Positions 10,949 through 23,900 of a stretch of DNA of 64,000 nucleotides are shown here, one piece after another. The notes under the pieces were generated by a model. The model saw only the letters and a program-made list of their open reading frames with translations, made no database searches and was not told the origin of the DNA. Each line of letters starts with the position of its first letter. The stretch's first letter is position 1. The translations under genes and the position numbers were made by a program. The DNA is from Brugia malayi (lineage: Eukaryota; Nematoda; Chromadorea; Rhabditida; Onchocercidae): the NCBI RefSeq assembly GCF_000002995.4, contig NW_025062475.1:7072187-7136186 (forward strand), given 5' to 3'.

Positions 10949-12666
10949 GAAGACTCCCACAGTACACGTACACAGAACGGAATCAGCACAGGTTCGAGAA
11001 TGTACCAGTATCGAAGACAAAGAAGTCAGCGATGTGAACTATCAAGAAAGGAAAACGACTTTGTTTCGCAAGGAAACAGGGCAGTAAGAAAGAAATTCTA
11101 AATTTGTTTTTACACACGCATATCACTCGCATTCCTAACATAAGGTGCATTCTTCACAGCATATTATGAAATTAGCGAGAAATTCCTACAATCAAAAATA
11201 GCTGAACAAATGCAATTCGAAAGAATACCATCCCAATACCTATCATCAATATACTATATGAATACAAAAAAATTGAAAATGATAGTTAAGGAAAATGTGT
11301 CGTATACTCTATACTTTGATCATCATCAGAGTAATCAAGTCATAACGCAATTGGCAATGAGGGCGAATATCTGGAATCCAGTAACTATGTTAACGAACAT
11401 CTGAAAAATGCATTAGAACAATTTAAACAAAATACCACTAAGGGACAACAATATATTTAGTCTTTTGTCCATAGAAAATCTCAAAAGTTAATCATTATTT
11501 TGATTGATTAAATCAACTCTGAATCGATTCTCAGCTTTTTAGGTATGATATTTTTTCTTAGCTTCTTAGAATGCAGGAACAGCTACAAAATCAACATAAT
11601 TAAAGAAATGTCTTCTGATATGAATAAGAATGATGTTATTCATTACTTACCTCATTACGAAGTACTAATACCATAACAAAATTAGGAATCTTTTATAATC
11701 CATAAGCTCACTTTAAAAAGATGAAAAGCTTAAACATGTCTTATATCGTGGACCAATAAAATTCCCGGATTTAATCAGAGGATTTTTCCTTTCCGAGTAA
11801 TGAAAAATGGTGTAATGAAAAAAAAAAAAAAAAAAATAACAGCTGATTCCTCCAAAAAAAGAACTACACTCGTCAAAAAGAAACTGCATCCCGATTTCTT
11901 TAGCTAAAGGAGGGCCAGTAAACGAAGAAAACATGAAGTGTTTATCGTGAAATTTGTGGTCTTTGAGCCTTGCAGCTTAGAGCTTAGAGTCGAATTGGAC
12001 TTTCATATGCTCAACAGCTTTCTAAACTGTTATTGTAGTTGGTAAAGGCGAATGCATTGAGTGAAAGATTTATTATAATGATTTTATTCGCTAATAACTA
12101 CGATACCAATCTATACCGAGAATATGTTTATAAGTTTGTAGTATTTGTCTGCAAATATGAGATAAAAAATGAATAAATTAATGGGGAATTTAAAGAAATT
12201 AAATAAGTGAGAGAGAGAAGCCAAAATCATAACTTGCTGGCACAGAAAATTGACAAGACAAAGAGTTCCAATTCTTATATAATGGGTATTGACTTGTAAC
12301 AAGCGCATGATTATGCATGAGTAAAGAGCTATCAGATGATCGTTTCTCTTTATATAGCAAAAGATGGGTTTTAATATTATCAGTTTCTTATAAGAATGAA
12401 TATTAGATCAGGAAATTTTTACAGTACTTCGATATTACAATCAAATTTGGTTGACATGTTAAACAATGTGCGTACCCTTTGTTCTACAGCGGATAAGCTC
12501 AACCAAAACGGGATGAGTGTTGGATTAATGAGATTGCTTACATGAAATGTATTTTGAAACAATTTTATATTTCTTTAAATGTTTAATTAAGACAACTTTT
12601 AGTATTATGGATTAATCCAATTTTATTTGATATATTTTTTAAATTAATTGGAAATTCACGAGATTT
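10949..12666. repeat. Right arm of the 1.72-kb inverted repeat
   Basis: Reverse complement of 6691-8409. Its inner edge (10949) cuts into the reverse transcriptase of the minus-strand BEL/Pao pol at VFNQLTLH. Its outer edge (12666) abuts the reverse transcriptase of a second, plus-strand BEL/Pao pol. It contains the second dead copy of the glomulin-like exon at about 11120-11260. The 64-codon ORF at 11210-11404 that spans this segment is probably fortuitous. Confidence 0.93.
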
Positions 12667-13690
12667 ATTTCGAGCTTTCCGACAGTGTTACCATATCAAA
12701 AGAGTTCCTTTCGAGTGATCTCACCCCCCTTTTTATTGTCAACTACCTTAAACTATTAAATAGACATACATTAAGTCAAAATTACGCTGAAATAAGAAAA
12801 AAAATCTTTGCGTCAATAATATAATAGTATTGACTAAAGGAACTGAAGCACTTAGAAAATATCAATAAATGAAATCAATTTCTAATGAAGCTTCAATAAA
12901 TGTAAGAGAATTTTTATCGAACAATCAAGAATTCATTTGAAATTTTAGAAAAGAACAGAGTAAAAATAAGTCAAATTAAGAAAATTCTTGGAATTAACTG
13001 AGTTCATAAAGACAATAATTGTACAATTAAAACCATTGATTGGGAAAAAAATTAACGAAGAGATCCATTTTGCAATTCTTAGCCTCTCTGGAAAAGAAGT
13101 CTAGTATGATCCACTATGATTTCTTGTTCCTACCATGATACAATTTAAATTCTCTACAAAAATTATGGAAGAAGCTATCTCTTAGAATGAAAACATAAAA
13201 ATGGTAAATTATGAAATACACTCACAAATGAATGGCCAAATATCGTATAGGAGTTACTAATCTTTCCACCCTGACGCCTCAAGTGCAGCACATCTCCAAG
13301 ATCAAAGGAAAGAAACATTTTTTTTGGCTTTTACCAAATCTCGTTTTGTACCAACTAATTAAAGGTATGACAATACTTTTATTAAATTAAAGTAGCTGTC
13401 GATACTTATTGGAATAAGAACTACTCAATTTGTAATCAAACAACTAGAACCCGAAAATGTGCGAACAAATTTATGATTTTTCAATGTGCAGTACACTGAG
13501 GACAAAATTATTTCTGACTCTGTCAGCTTTTTGTACAAAATCGAGTTGAAGAAATAAGGAAAGCGATAATTTCGTTCCGTTATATTCCAAGTGAACATAA
13601 TCCAGTTGATGTAGCAACTAAGAAACTTTCACTTTGAAGATTAAAAAATTATAATTTGTGGTGTAAAGGACCAACATAGCTAAAGAAAGA
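12667..13690 (+). mobile_element. Second decayed BEL/Pao pol fragment
   Basis: Across shifting plus-strand frames the pol order is visible. Reverse transcriptase with KRVPF and PPFLLSTTL lies at about 12690-12755, then EALRKYQ and NEASINVREFLS (about 12850-12920). KILGINWVHKD and FLVPTMIQFK follow in the connection (12970-13150). RNase H has DASS, FTKSRFVPTN, GMTI and VLIGI, then FVQNRVEEIRKA and IPSEHNPVDVATK (13280-13630), ending near LWCKGPT at about 13670. There are many stops and frameshifts. Orientation is opposite to the pol between the arms, and the domain overlap shows it is a separate copy. Confidence 0.8.
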
Positions 13691-14796
13691 AAAATCAAAC
13701 AAACATATTCGGAAATCGGAATTAAAGGAAACTATGAAAATGAAAAGGGAGATAAGTTAAACACAAAGGTGACCGGTTAGGTTCCTGTCCAAGAAATAAA
13801 ACTTATTGACGGAAATCATTTGGTAACAAAAGATTCCTTCTCAGTACATTTGCCTATACCAGCTCCAAATCACAACTAAAAGTAGCTCCCTAACAAATCT
13901 TTACAAGAAAATCTCGACTGAAAAAACAAATTACAACAATATCACATATTTATTGAAATTATTTATTTATTTAGCTGACATTCACGATGTAATTTTTAAT
14001 TCATTTTTTCAATGCAAAATACATTGCATCTTACGAAACACGTCCAAAAATTACAAGGCTGAGAAATTTCTTGTCTTCCTTCGATTGAATAGTAGCAACA
14101 CAAAGAACTGGAATGTATGATGAAAATGTCATAAAAGATTATAGAGATAAGCATTTATAAAAATTAACATTGAAAAAATAATTGTGGAGTTACATTGATT
14201 CCTTCAGTGTAACTCCATAATTATTATTTTTTTCATGATGAAGTTTTTTCCTTGATGAAAACGGCAACTGCATCACAAGTTTCCACAAGTGTGGAGAGTT
14301 TTCCAGAATCTTGAAACATAAGCATATGAAACAAGTTGGCTTACTAATTCAAATATTCATTCCTCATCAAATAATAATCAAACTAATCTGTTTCCTACCA
14401 TTGTATCTTTTTTCACCATAATATTAACAATTACTGAGGAGAATAAATTTTTTGAATCTTTCCTTTAAATTTCGTTAGAATTTTCCGAAGAAGTTAAAAC
14501 TAGAAAGGGAATATATTTGAAGAAAATTTCAAGCAGAATAAGCTTAAAATATTGCTAGAACACAAATCAGTTTATAATGGACAGTCACAAATCAGTTTAT
14601 AACGGACATAATTGCAGCTGTGTGTATTATTTAATTATGAATTAAAGAATCCAATATTATTTTCAAAACGATGTTGTTGTTCGAAAAAGACTTAATAATA
14701 TTGCTGACAAATAGATGACATACGTACATTATGCGTACAGTAGTTTAAAATGCGAAAAATGCTTCAGAAAACGTAAAACCACGAGAAACTTCGATT
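13691..14796. other. Intergenic, 3' of EcR
   Basis: AT-rich, no gene seen. It contains a hairpin at 14174-14233 and a short tandem repeat at about 14560-14607 (acaaatcagtttata twice, 24 bp apart). The EcR 3' UTR should lie in the last few hundred bases. I searched the minus strand here by eye for an alternative EcR last exon with a helix-12 motif and saw none. Confidence 0.4.
14174..14233. repeat. Hairpin
   Basis: Exact 10-bp arms tggagttaca (14185-14194) and tgtaactcca (14208-14217) with a 13-base loop. The stem extends outward through A/T-rich matches (aaaaaataatt against aattattatttttt). It may be a worn small inverted-repeat element, or chance in AT-rich DNA. Confidence 0.6.
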
Positions 14797-17700
14797 CTAT
14801 GGATAGCCGGTTGAGGTTGACGATTGATAATGTGTCTGCGTATATAAAGGATACAGCGGTTGTTGTTGCTGCTGTTGTTGTTGCTGTTGATGATGTTGAC
14901 GGTGCTGAAGTTGTGACTTTGTAGTCGTAAATTTCACATCACATGACTGCTGTGATGACGATGGCTTAATGGCAATACTCGTTGAGCTGATTCCCGTGAT
15001 TATTTCACTCTGCAAGATTTAAATTTCCCTGTTATGTAAAATATGCTTTCTCGTGACGCTTTTTTGCTGTATCACTTATCACCAAATAAAAAAAAACATA
15101 TGAACTCGTATGCATGTACCTGTTCAGAGGTAAGGCTTCGAAGATCCGTAAGTTTCATCAACAAACGAGAAAAAATATTCCGTTGTTTAGGTCTTAGGGC
15201 ATCAACGTATGACTGTAATGCGGAAGTATAAACTTCCTGAATATCTTCTACTGATTTGGGTTGAAGTAAACCTGGTCTGTCTGAAGGAAACGTAATTAGT
15301 TTTTAAAGTAATCATTAAATGCTCATTTCAGCAAATTATCTCTCTTTGAACTCAGTACTATATAGATTGGAAAGTGCATCAATTTTATCAATCTGAATAT
15401 CATAACCAAAGTCGATAGAAATTAGATGCCTAAAAATCAAGGAATTGAACGTCGCGGTTCTATTGAAACAATTACGCATTTTGTTTTAATACTTAAAAGT
15501 TATCTTTATTTATAAGGTCATTGTTTGTAACTCTGAATTCCTCTGGTATTTTTTTTTTTTTTGTGGGAGTTAAAAATCAAAATGGTTGTAAGTTGAAGTT
15601 GTCAGTTTGCGGATTCAGTGAATTCAAGATAATTGCTCAAAATTTTATGAGGATTCAAGGGTAAAACATTGAATCAAGCTTGAACAAATCACCAGAAAAA
15701 ATGGCGATCGCAGTGAGCAGAACGTATTCTGCCTGATGTAATTGCATTTTGGACAGAGCATGCGCAAAATCGAACATTAAATCAGCCAAGGGTCCAATGA
15801 ATTCACGATACTGTTCGCGATCGTATCGCCACTGCTTTGCTTCATTTCCGAGAACTACTTTTTCATCAAACATGTCGTAACAACGTGATGTCCTTAGTAC
15901 AAGTACTTCAGTTTTACAAGTCTACAAATACCGTCCACATAATGAATTATTTCATCAAAATGTTGAAAAGGATTTCTTATGTCATCTTCAGTAACCAAAA
16001 TAAGGCATTCATCAACGATAAGCAGATTTACCAATTCATTAATTTAAAAAAAAAAAAAAAAAAAACACTAATAAAGCCTGCATGATAGTGTAATATTACA
16101 TCGAGAATTTTTGAGAGTTTTTGAAAGCTGGTATGTAATTTTAAAATTTCACTATTTGAAAATTAAATGAATTTCTAACTTTATGTAAGGTGCGTTTATC
16201 TTCGTCGGAAAGTTTGCAAAAACCAGGTAAATGCATTGTGAATTGGTGAATTAATTGTAAGCTTAGAATTGTCAATTCAGCAAGCTGTTGGTAGGAATTA
16301 CCCACTTCATTATGCTCCTAAAAAAATCATTTATCATGTATTATTTTCGGAAATTCCCATTTCTAACCTTAATTGCAACTTCATTTTCTTAGCAATTTTG
16401 AACCATAGCTAACGTATCTCTACAAATTCTCTCTTGCTTATTGCATGTTTTTTCAAATAAAGTCAAACCGTGAAACTATGAAATTGAAATGTTCGAAAAA
16501 AAAAAGAACTTAGTCCGTGCAACACTCAAAAGATTTCAGATTTTGATTTCGCCAAATTTTCAGAAACTTCACTGGAATTACCGAAACTTTCATCAGCATA
16601 TCAGTGGATGGTGTGGCAAATTGTTGATCAATTGTTACAATCCGATTAATCAATTCTCTTGTTTCCACTGATAGTGCTACACAATCATCTGGTGATTCCG
16701 ATGAGCTAACTGCTTGTTGTGGACTGACACAATTTGCTTTACGTTGTTGTTCTAATGTCGTACGTAATTTCTGTTTAGCTTCACGTTTGATTCGGCATTG
16801 ATCCTCCGGAATCACAACTAAAGGCACTCGCGAGTCAGCGCGTAATCCTGAATTTTTTTGAGATCCTAGTGAAGTGCAAACTAAAAATTGAAACACATGC
16901 AACAAAACATCAAAAATTAATTGACTTAGTGCAACTTAGGTGTATACGAGATATTTGGAAAGAACAATATAAAAAACAGATCTGAAAGATCATAAATTTT
17001 TCAGTGAAGCAGATTTACGTTGAATACGAATAAGTCGGAAAAAAGCAGTAAAAATAAGCAACAGAATACTTAAATATAATCAAAAGTAGTATTATCTTCA
17101 CTAGAACATGCAAATGTGCAAAGTTCTTCAGATGATTCTTTCTTAACTCTTCTTCTGTAAATAAATTATTATAAAAGTATTCGACAATAGTGAACATTGC
17201 CCTCTGAAAGGAGGTCACAGGATCCACTGATAAACTGCTCCGTATAATAAATCGTTTGTTAGTTCATCACTTATTTATGGTGTTAATAACATAAAAGAAA
17301 GCAATTTTTTGCTGTTTACTAATGAACTCTAAAAATTAAATTAATATATGAAGTATGTAAAGAGTATTACACTTACGTTCGGGTCTCATCCCTATTTCCA
17401 TACATTTTTTCAAACGACAATGTTGACATTTCCGCCGCATATACATATCAATATCGCATGATTCGCCGTATTTACAATGATAAATTGCTTTCCGAGTGAC
17501 AGAACGTCGAAAAAATCCTAGTATTTTGTATTTCATTTAAAAATTATTGAGTTTAATTTCCAACTCAGTTCGAAAAATGTAAATCCACAGTAACACACAC
17601 AGAAAGAATGCGAATGAGAAGACAAACAATAATACCTTTGCATCCTTCGCATGTGAGAGCATTGTAATGATAACCAGATGCTTTATCACCGCAAACTAAA

Positions 17701-19592
17701 CAAAGCTCTTCGGTAACATTATGCATAACCATACCACTTGAGGAAGGCAAAGATGGAGAGCGGACTGCTTGACAACTAATATTATTCGACCTTTTCTTAC
17801 TTCTATACTCACTGTCGCCATTAGATTGCTGGAAACAAATGAGTACAATTTTCAACGATAGAATGGTCAATTACTCTTTTGTTAACCATAAAAATGATCG
17901 GATACGCTGTTTTACTTGTAATCTCAATCAAATTCGGATTCATTCCTTGTGTCGACTACCTAAAATGAGAATGACAAAATCTGAGAACTGATAAGTTTTT
18001 TTTTTTCGTTTCTTTAGTACCCAATTTTTAGAGGAAAGCAATAAGACAGATAACCACAATGTTTATAAAAAAACAATTTCCTTGATCTAATCAAAAGACT
18101 AATATTAAAATATCACTTTGTTTAAAGGCATGGAAAAGTTTTGCATCAATCTAAATCTTTTTGCAAATGGGGCGAAATAATAGGATCACATTTAGAAGTA
18201 TTGCTTTTCTTCCCAAAAGATAATTTTGAAAAAATCAAAAATCAATTTAACATGAGAGTTAAAGAGATAAAAGTAACGCCTTAAAAGAAGGTTTTTCTTT
18301 TTTTAAACAAACAATATTTTGCAAATGATGAATGAAAAGGACACTGCAAATAATATTCAGGTTTTCAAGGTCATCAGTGATATTTCCAATATTTCCACTT
18401 CAACTCAACCGTTGCGTCTCACAGCAATTAATTATGCATTTATATTAAACTGCATTTAGTTGAATGTGTGGCAATAAATGTAAGATAGTTGACCATCACA
18501 GATTCTTTCTCTATCTTAGCAAGAAGTAAACAGAACTTTGATTACCGAAAGCAATCGGATATAACCAACTGAAACTTGCAACTTGAGAATTCACTTCTAT
18601 CTAAGAGATTAGGGAGGGAATAGGTACTTAGCATGATTAATGCAAATATAAGACAAATATCAGTAAGTTCATATTTATTTTTTTTTTACAAAAGTGTAAC
18701 AAACATGAGATGTGATGAGTCTATTCTTTCTTCCGGTTTTTGGTTAATTTTATTAGATCTTCAAACTGTTGTTTTAAGAAATAACTACTGAACGAACGTT
18801 ATCTTTTGCTAAAACTCCAGCAATAAAAGTGCAGTGGGTTGTGGAATACCTGTCGTTGTTGCTGTTGTGTTCCTGATATTGGCAAAGCAACTGTAGTACA
18901 GTGAGTACTTCCATGGGCCACGGAATGAATCTGATGAAATCGCTGAACCGCTGCAGCAGTTGGTGGTGGCGTTGACAGGAAGGATGTAGCCGCCCAGAAA
19001 TTGTCATCTATTTCAACATCTGCAACACGCTGAAATTAATTGCTGTTGTTGCTATAAAATGGATAAATTATCAGCGCACATCAGTACATCACGCGCAAAC
19101 TCATCCACTTCAAATGACCTTCACCTCTTTACCACTTTGGAAAAACCACGTCGTAACTAAATAAAATTTAAAAAATTTTTGGATTTGTAGATAGTTTTTT
19201 AAAAAAGGACAAACAATTGTTGATAATAAAATTATACAGATTTGGTAACAAAAGTGGTAAAATCTGTTTTGATTTTTTTTTACAAAATATGATAAAAACT
19301 AGAACTGACCTGTACGATAATGATTCAGCGACTGAGCACAGAAAATTTCTTGTGATGTCAGCAGTGAATGCTGTTGTGGATGTCGCTGTTCAGTGAGAAC
19401 TTGCGACGATTGCTGATTCTGTTGTTCGATTCCTGATGGTACCGCTGCTACAAATGCCGTAATTGGAGCTGAGGTTGAAGAAGGTGAATTTTGGGTTTGC
19501 TGCTGCTGTTCCTGTTGTTGCAGTTGTTGAGAATCGGATAGCCAGCTTGTAAGAGGTGGCAACTCATGATATGTTACTGTTGCTGTAGTCAT
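14797..19592 (-). CDS. EcR: Ecdysone receptor, nuclear receptor
   Basis: Nine exons join in phase to give 606 residues: 19310-19592 (ATG), 18850-19019, 17636-17828, 17377-17517, 16588-16880, 16180-16317, 15693-15921, 15120-15280 and 14797-15009 (TAG). The ATG has an in-frame stop just upstream. The N-terminus is Gln-rich. The DNA-binding domain starts [17 protein letters not shown]-box CEGCKG, then [33 protein letters not shown] and MEIGMRPE. This is the EcR pattern; EcR acts in the nucleus with RXR/USP on ecdysone-response DNA. The hinge has [11 protein letters not shown]. The ligand-binding domain shows [47 protein letters not shown] and RPGL. A canonical AF-2 helix 12 is not seen; the protein ends in a Ser/Gln tail with a run of about 10 Gln. 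Filarial EcR is known from the literature. Confidence 0.93.
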
Positions 19593-19664
19593 TGAGTCAC
19601 AGGGTCACCAATTTCTGATCCTGAACCAAACGTTACTCGAACAAACTGAGCGACTGTCACCTAC

Positions 19665-19881
19665 TGCAGGTAAATTCTAGCAGAAATAGAGGTGCATCAT
19701 TTGATGTCGAAATAGATGAGCGTCGAGAACAGTCTCCTCCTCTTGGTCGTCTTTTCCCGTATATTGTCGCAATCATTCGCGCGACCTTGAGGGAGAGCTG
19801 ACCTCTGCAGGCAGGTACCGACAATCTTTCAAGGTCTTCTCGATCATGCAATACCACCAACACGTGCTCTTCATACTTCAA
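19665..19881 (-). CDS. Possible alternative first exon of EcR
   Basis: An ATG at 19881 opens 72 codons plus one base up to a gtaggtgac donor (exon end 19665). That phase fits the acceptor of EcR exon 2 (18850-19019), so the exon could replace the Gln-rich first exon. The peptide starts MKYEEHVLVVLHDRE and has a basic KRRPRGGD stretch. GC content is higher than in the surroundings. EcR genes in other animals use alternative N-termini. It could instead be a 5' UTR with a chance open frame. Confidence 0.4.
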
Positions 19882-20961
19882 CTGCCGGCCCTGTTAATAC
19901 CGTTTTCCATGTCATCAAATCACCTTCCATCACTCTATCCACATACATGCATATACACAACACACACACACATACACATCCATATAACATATCTCAATTT
20001 TGTTTACTAAAAATTTTCACTCTATTTCTGTAATTCCTATCCATTCTAGAAATCAGAAAACAAAGAACAAAAGGAAAATGACATGTGAGGGATTATTGAA
20101 CAACTCGATTCTATTTTCTATTTCAATTTCGACCGTATATTATATCAGATATCACGAAGTGATTTCCGTCGAAATTACCAGAATCCACAAATTTAATCCC
20201 ATCGAATAGCACTATTTTCTCTCAAAGGAATGACAGCACTAACTTTTGTGCACATTGTACAAACAAGCAGAAAGACTAAAAAAAGGATTATTTTTCCCGT
20301 TAACTGTGAAACTAATCTACCAATTATTATTCGACTTGAACACATTAGTTAAACTATAGTGAAGTAATCGATCTATTTCGGCACTTTATTTCGTCATTCA
20401 GTAAATGAAAACAGTTACAATTTTTTCCTAACAAAATATCTGCAGAAGAGAAGTAAACAAACGAAATCAAATAAATTAATAACAATGGAAATAAACTATG
20501 CAGATTAAATACTATAAAATTCAATAAATGTACTGATTACTTTCAAAGATCTAACAAATTGTTCAACACCATATTATTTCAGCAGGAGCAACATAACTTG
20601 AGTAAAAATATTCACTGTTCAAAAAAACGATGATGAAGACGAGATTATGCGGAACAGTGATCAATATCTAGTAACAAAAAACGAATTTCTGAGTTTCTTT
20701 CTCCTTCATATTAGAAAATTAATTCGTAAATTTCTGTATGCCAAAAACTGATCAAAACCGATATCATTTCTGCTACGTTGTCACCTAGGCAAAGAAACAG
20801 TAAACACATTAGTAGCTACTTACTTTAAAAAAGTAGTTCTCGTGATTCGAATTTATCTAAACAATAAGATCCAGTGAAAAAAAAAAAAAAAAAAAAATTG
20901 AATTTGTTATACTCAACTCAACGAGTAAAGAAACAGAAATCCACCAAAAGTTTAAAAATGT
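19882..20961. other. Intergenic between EcR and dpy-19
   Basis: Contains a short CA-rich run at about 19955-19980 and a poly-A at 20878-20897. It should hold the EcR promoter on its left and the dpy-19 3' UTR on its right. A 69-codon plus-strand open frame at 20000-20209 has no splice or motif support. Confidence 0.4.
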
Positions 20962-23900
20962 TCAGAGTTCAAAAATGACATAGCTCCTGGCATTATATAC
21001 AATCTTGAACGGTGCAAGGGCTCCCATACGACGTCCACTTAGTACCTCTAAAATTAAATCACATAATGATTCACGCTTTCGATTATCTGGGTCCTGCAAA
21101 TCCCATATTGCTCGATAGCTACATTCCGGTCTGCAAATAATACAAAACATCGATAGTCGCATGAGACACTACCGGAAGGATTTCTATAGTTAAATAAACT
21201 GACCAAAAGCCGAACTACCAGCCATCACATACCAGCGTTCAATTTCTAATTCCCCCTTCTACTCAATTTGAGGTTGAAATTTGATACTGATTTCATATAT
21301 CCTATTTTGACATTTGGTTTTATTTCATTTTTTCAGCAAGAATGCAACTCAGACAATCTTTGTCAAAAATATAGAAGGCATTTAAAGAGAATTAAGTATA
21401 AAAACCAATTAAATTAGATTTTATCTTTATTTTGCGATTTTTTAGAAAATTATCGAAATCGGACATACATTTTATAACAGACTCCCAAATCCTTTACAAA
21501 TTGATTATGCGAAAAGTTCATTTATTTTGCTCATTTCACTATTCATAGAGTTACTGATTGTTTCTTAAACTCAAAAAAATGAGAAACTAACATCAACATA
21601 CGTGAGTCACACCAATTTGGCTGAAAAATATAATAGTTGATACCCATTCCTTTCAAAGTATTGTAAACTTCTATCAGCGGTTTTCGACTAAACATCGAGT
21701 AAACTTTGAGCGTACGAGATCTGAAATGTTGATTTTGAAATTGCACTAAAAAGCTTATTAAAACTGTATGAACATTTATGCAATTTTATAATTGACTTCA
21801 TTATATATGGCTCTTTATCTTTTAAAAAAAGGAAGAAAAAGTTATTTAGTGTGCTGAAATCCATATAACATAGTAAAATGTAATAAAAATTAAATACTAT
21901 ACAAATTTACATTTAAACCCATTGCTGAAAACGCATAGAATTTACACAGATTTTCAGTACTTCTAACAATAAATGATACCTCAATCCAGCATCTTCATAA
22001 TGAGGATGATTTACGATCGGTCTTCCGGTAGACAATTTGACATTGGCCATAACTGGCATAGGACCAGCAAAAACAGAATCTGCAAGCTATTTCACTAAAA
22101 TATAATGAATAATGGAAAATTTTAAAGATTAAGATCCATAAGCAAAATATGCAGTTCCAAGAAATCTTTGGATATTTCGAAAAAAGAAAAAATTCTAAAC
22201 ATTTCTTCTATACAACTATGTATATACCAGATCTTGTTTTACTAGATATCCAATTGAAAAGTGCTTCTTGATCGGGATTACTATACTCTCCCTGAATTTC
22301 CCATTGCTTTTGGATATTTACTATTCCCTGATGACCCATAGTTGCTAATAATATAACAATTAAAATTCGATGTATCCATTCTGGCATGTTAAAATGCACA
22401 GTGTGTATCACGAACTGAAACACTACAAATAATACGATATCAAGAGATGTTCAATCATTCAATGAAGTACATTTTGATAGTTATAAGGACTTCAAGGAGA
22501 CACTGTCAAATTATATTTACCTCATAGTTAGCTAAAACTGTCACAATAATACATAAATGAGGCGTCATGAATAATTTCAAACGCATGATAAGGCAAGCCA
22601 TGATTATAAAACAAATACATTGGATAATATTGTAAACGATCTGAAATAATAAGGAGTCTTTTACAGTTTAACTTTTGACCCATTTAGAATCCATTTATTT
22701 AAAATTTCAGTATACGCCTGTCCATTCAATAGAAAAACTAAGTTTTATCAACACTAGAAAAGAGTATAACTTATTGTAAACAACTTCTACATTAACAGAC
22801 GTTGTAATGTCGGGCACACGTAGTTAACTTAAGCTGAAATGGTTAAAGAATCTTCAAGATGAGTGAAGCGGCACTTTCGCTGAAGAATATTTTTAATTTT
22901 AATATATATGAAAGAAATACCTCTGCACATGGTTTGATTCGAATTTTATCGCGGTATATCAGCGACTCATAATGTAAAAAAAACATGAAGACGAGGAAAA
23001 GCGATAAAGCCGCAGCTGGTAACAGAAGTGTTCTCATAAGATCTGTTAAATCCTACAAATGGTTCCTTTTGAGAAATGATAAAGGAAATGCCATCTCATT
23101 CATTTGCTTAATAAAAGGTAGAAAAAGGAATTTCGATTTAATATGACTATGATTTTCTAAAAATAAATTTTATACTGTCCACAAAGTTTTTCACAAAATT
23201 TCAGCCAATCATCTGTTTCGAAACAAGCCATTATAAACATGAATCATTAGGATTTCAAAGACGTATGACAATACTTCTATAGTTTACCTCCCTTCCTATA
23301 AAATCGAATTCTCTAGCGCAAGTGTACAAACGTGTATGAAAATTTGCAAATGATGTAAATTTGGCACGAAGAAGATCCATTATGTGGGCCTGAAACTATG
23401 CAAATACCAATTTGGAGTTTTTTCCTTCTTTCCTTATACAACATAACAATAAATAAAAACTTCAACACTTTCTCAAGACAACTTTTTCAACATTATATGT
23501 AGAAAGAAACAAAAACTTACGTCATCTTCCACACGCATCAAATGACTTATAGTTAATTTGATACCTACAGTACCAGCAATAAACAGTGTGCTATTCACAA
23601 TAATATAGAATGGCCGATTAGTGATAAGATATAGATACCGATCCAGAGACATAATAATCTGGAGACATAATAAAACAGATACCGATCCAGAGACATAAGA
23701 ACAACAAATGAATTTTTAGATTTTTGAATTCAAATCGATCTCGAGTAAAACAACTGAGAATTTAGAATCTGAAACTCCATTAAATTTAGTACTTAAAAGT
23801 AACTTACCCATAAGGTGATGATGCTTGACAAATAAAAGGAAGTAAGCAGCATTTCGTTACCAAATAGTAGTATAAATGCAGTAAAAAATGCTATCTGTAA

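Noticed and set aside
11210..11404. Identical 64-codon frames in both arms as a possible conserved gene
   Set aside because: The identity follows from the repeat itself. Part of the sequence is the antisense of the captured glomulin-like intron and exon.
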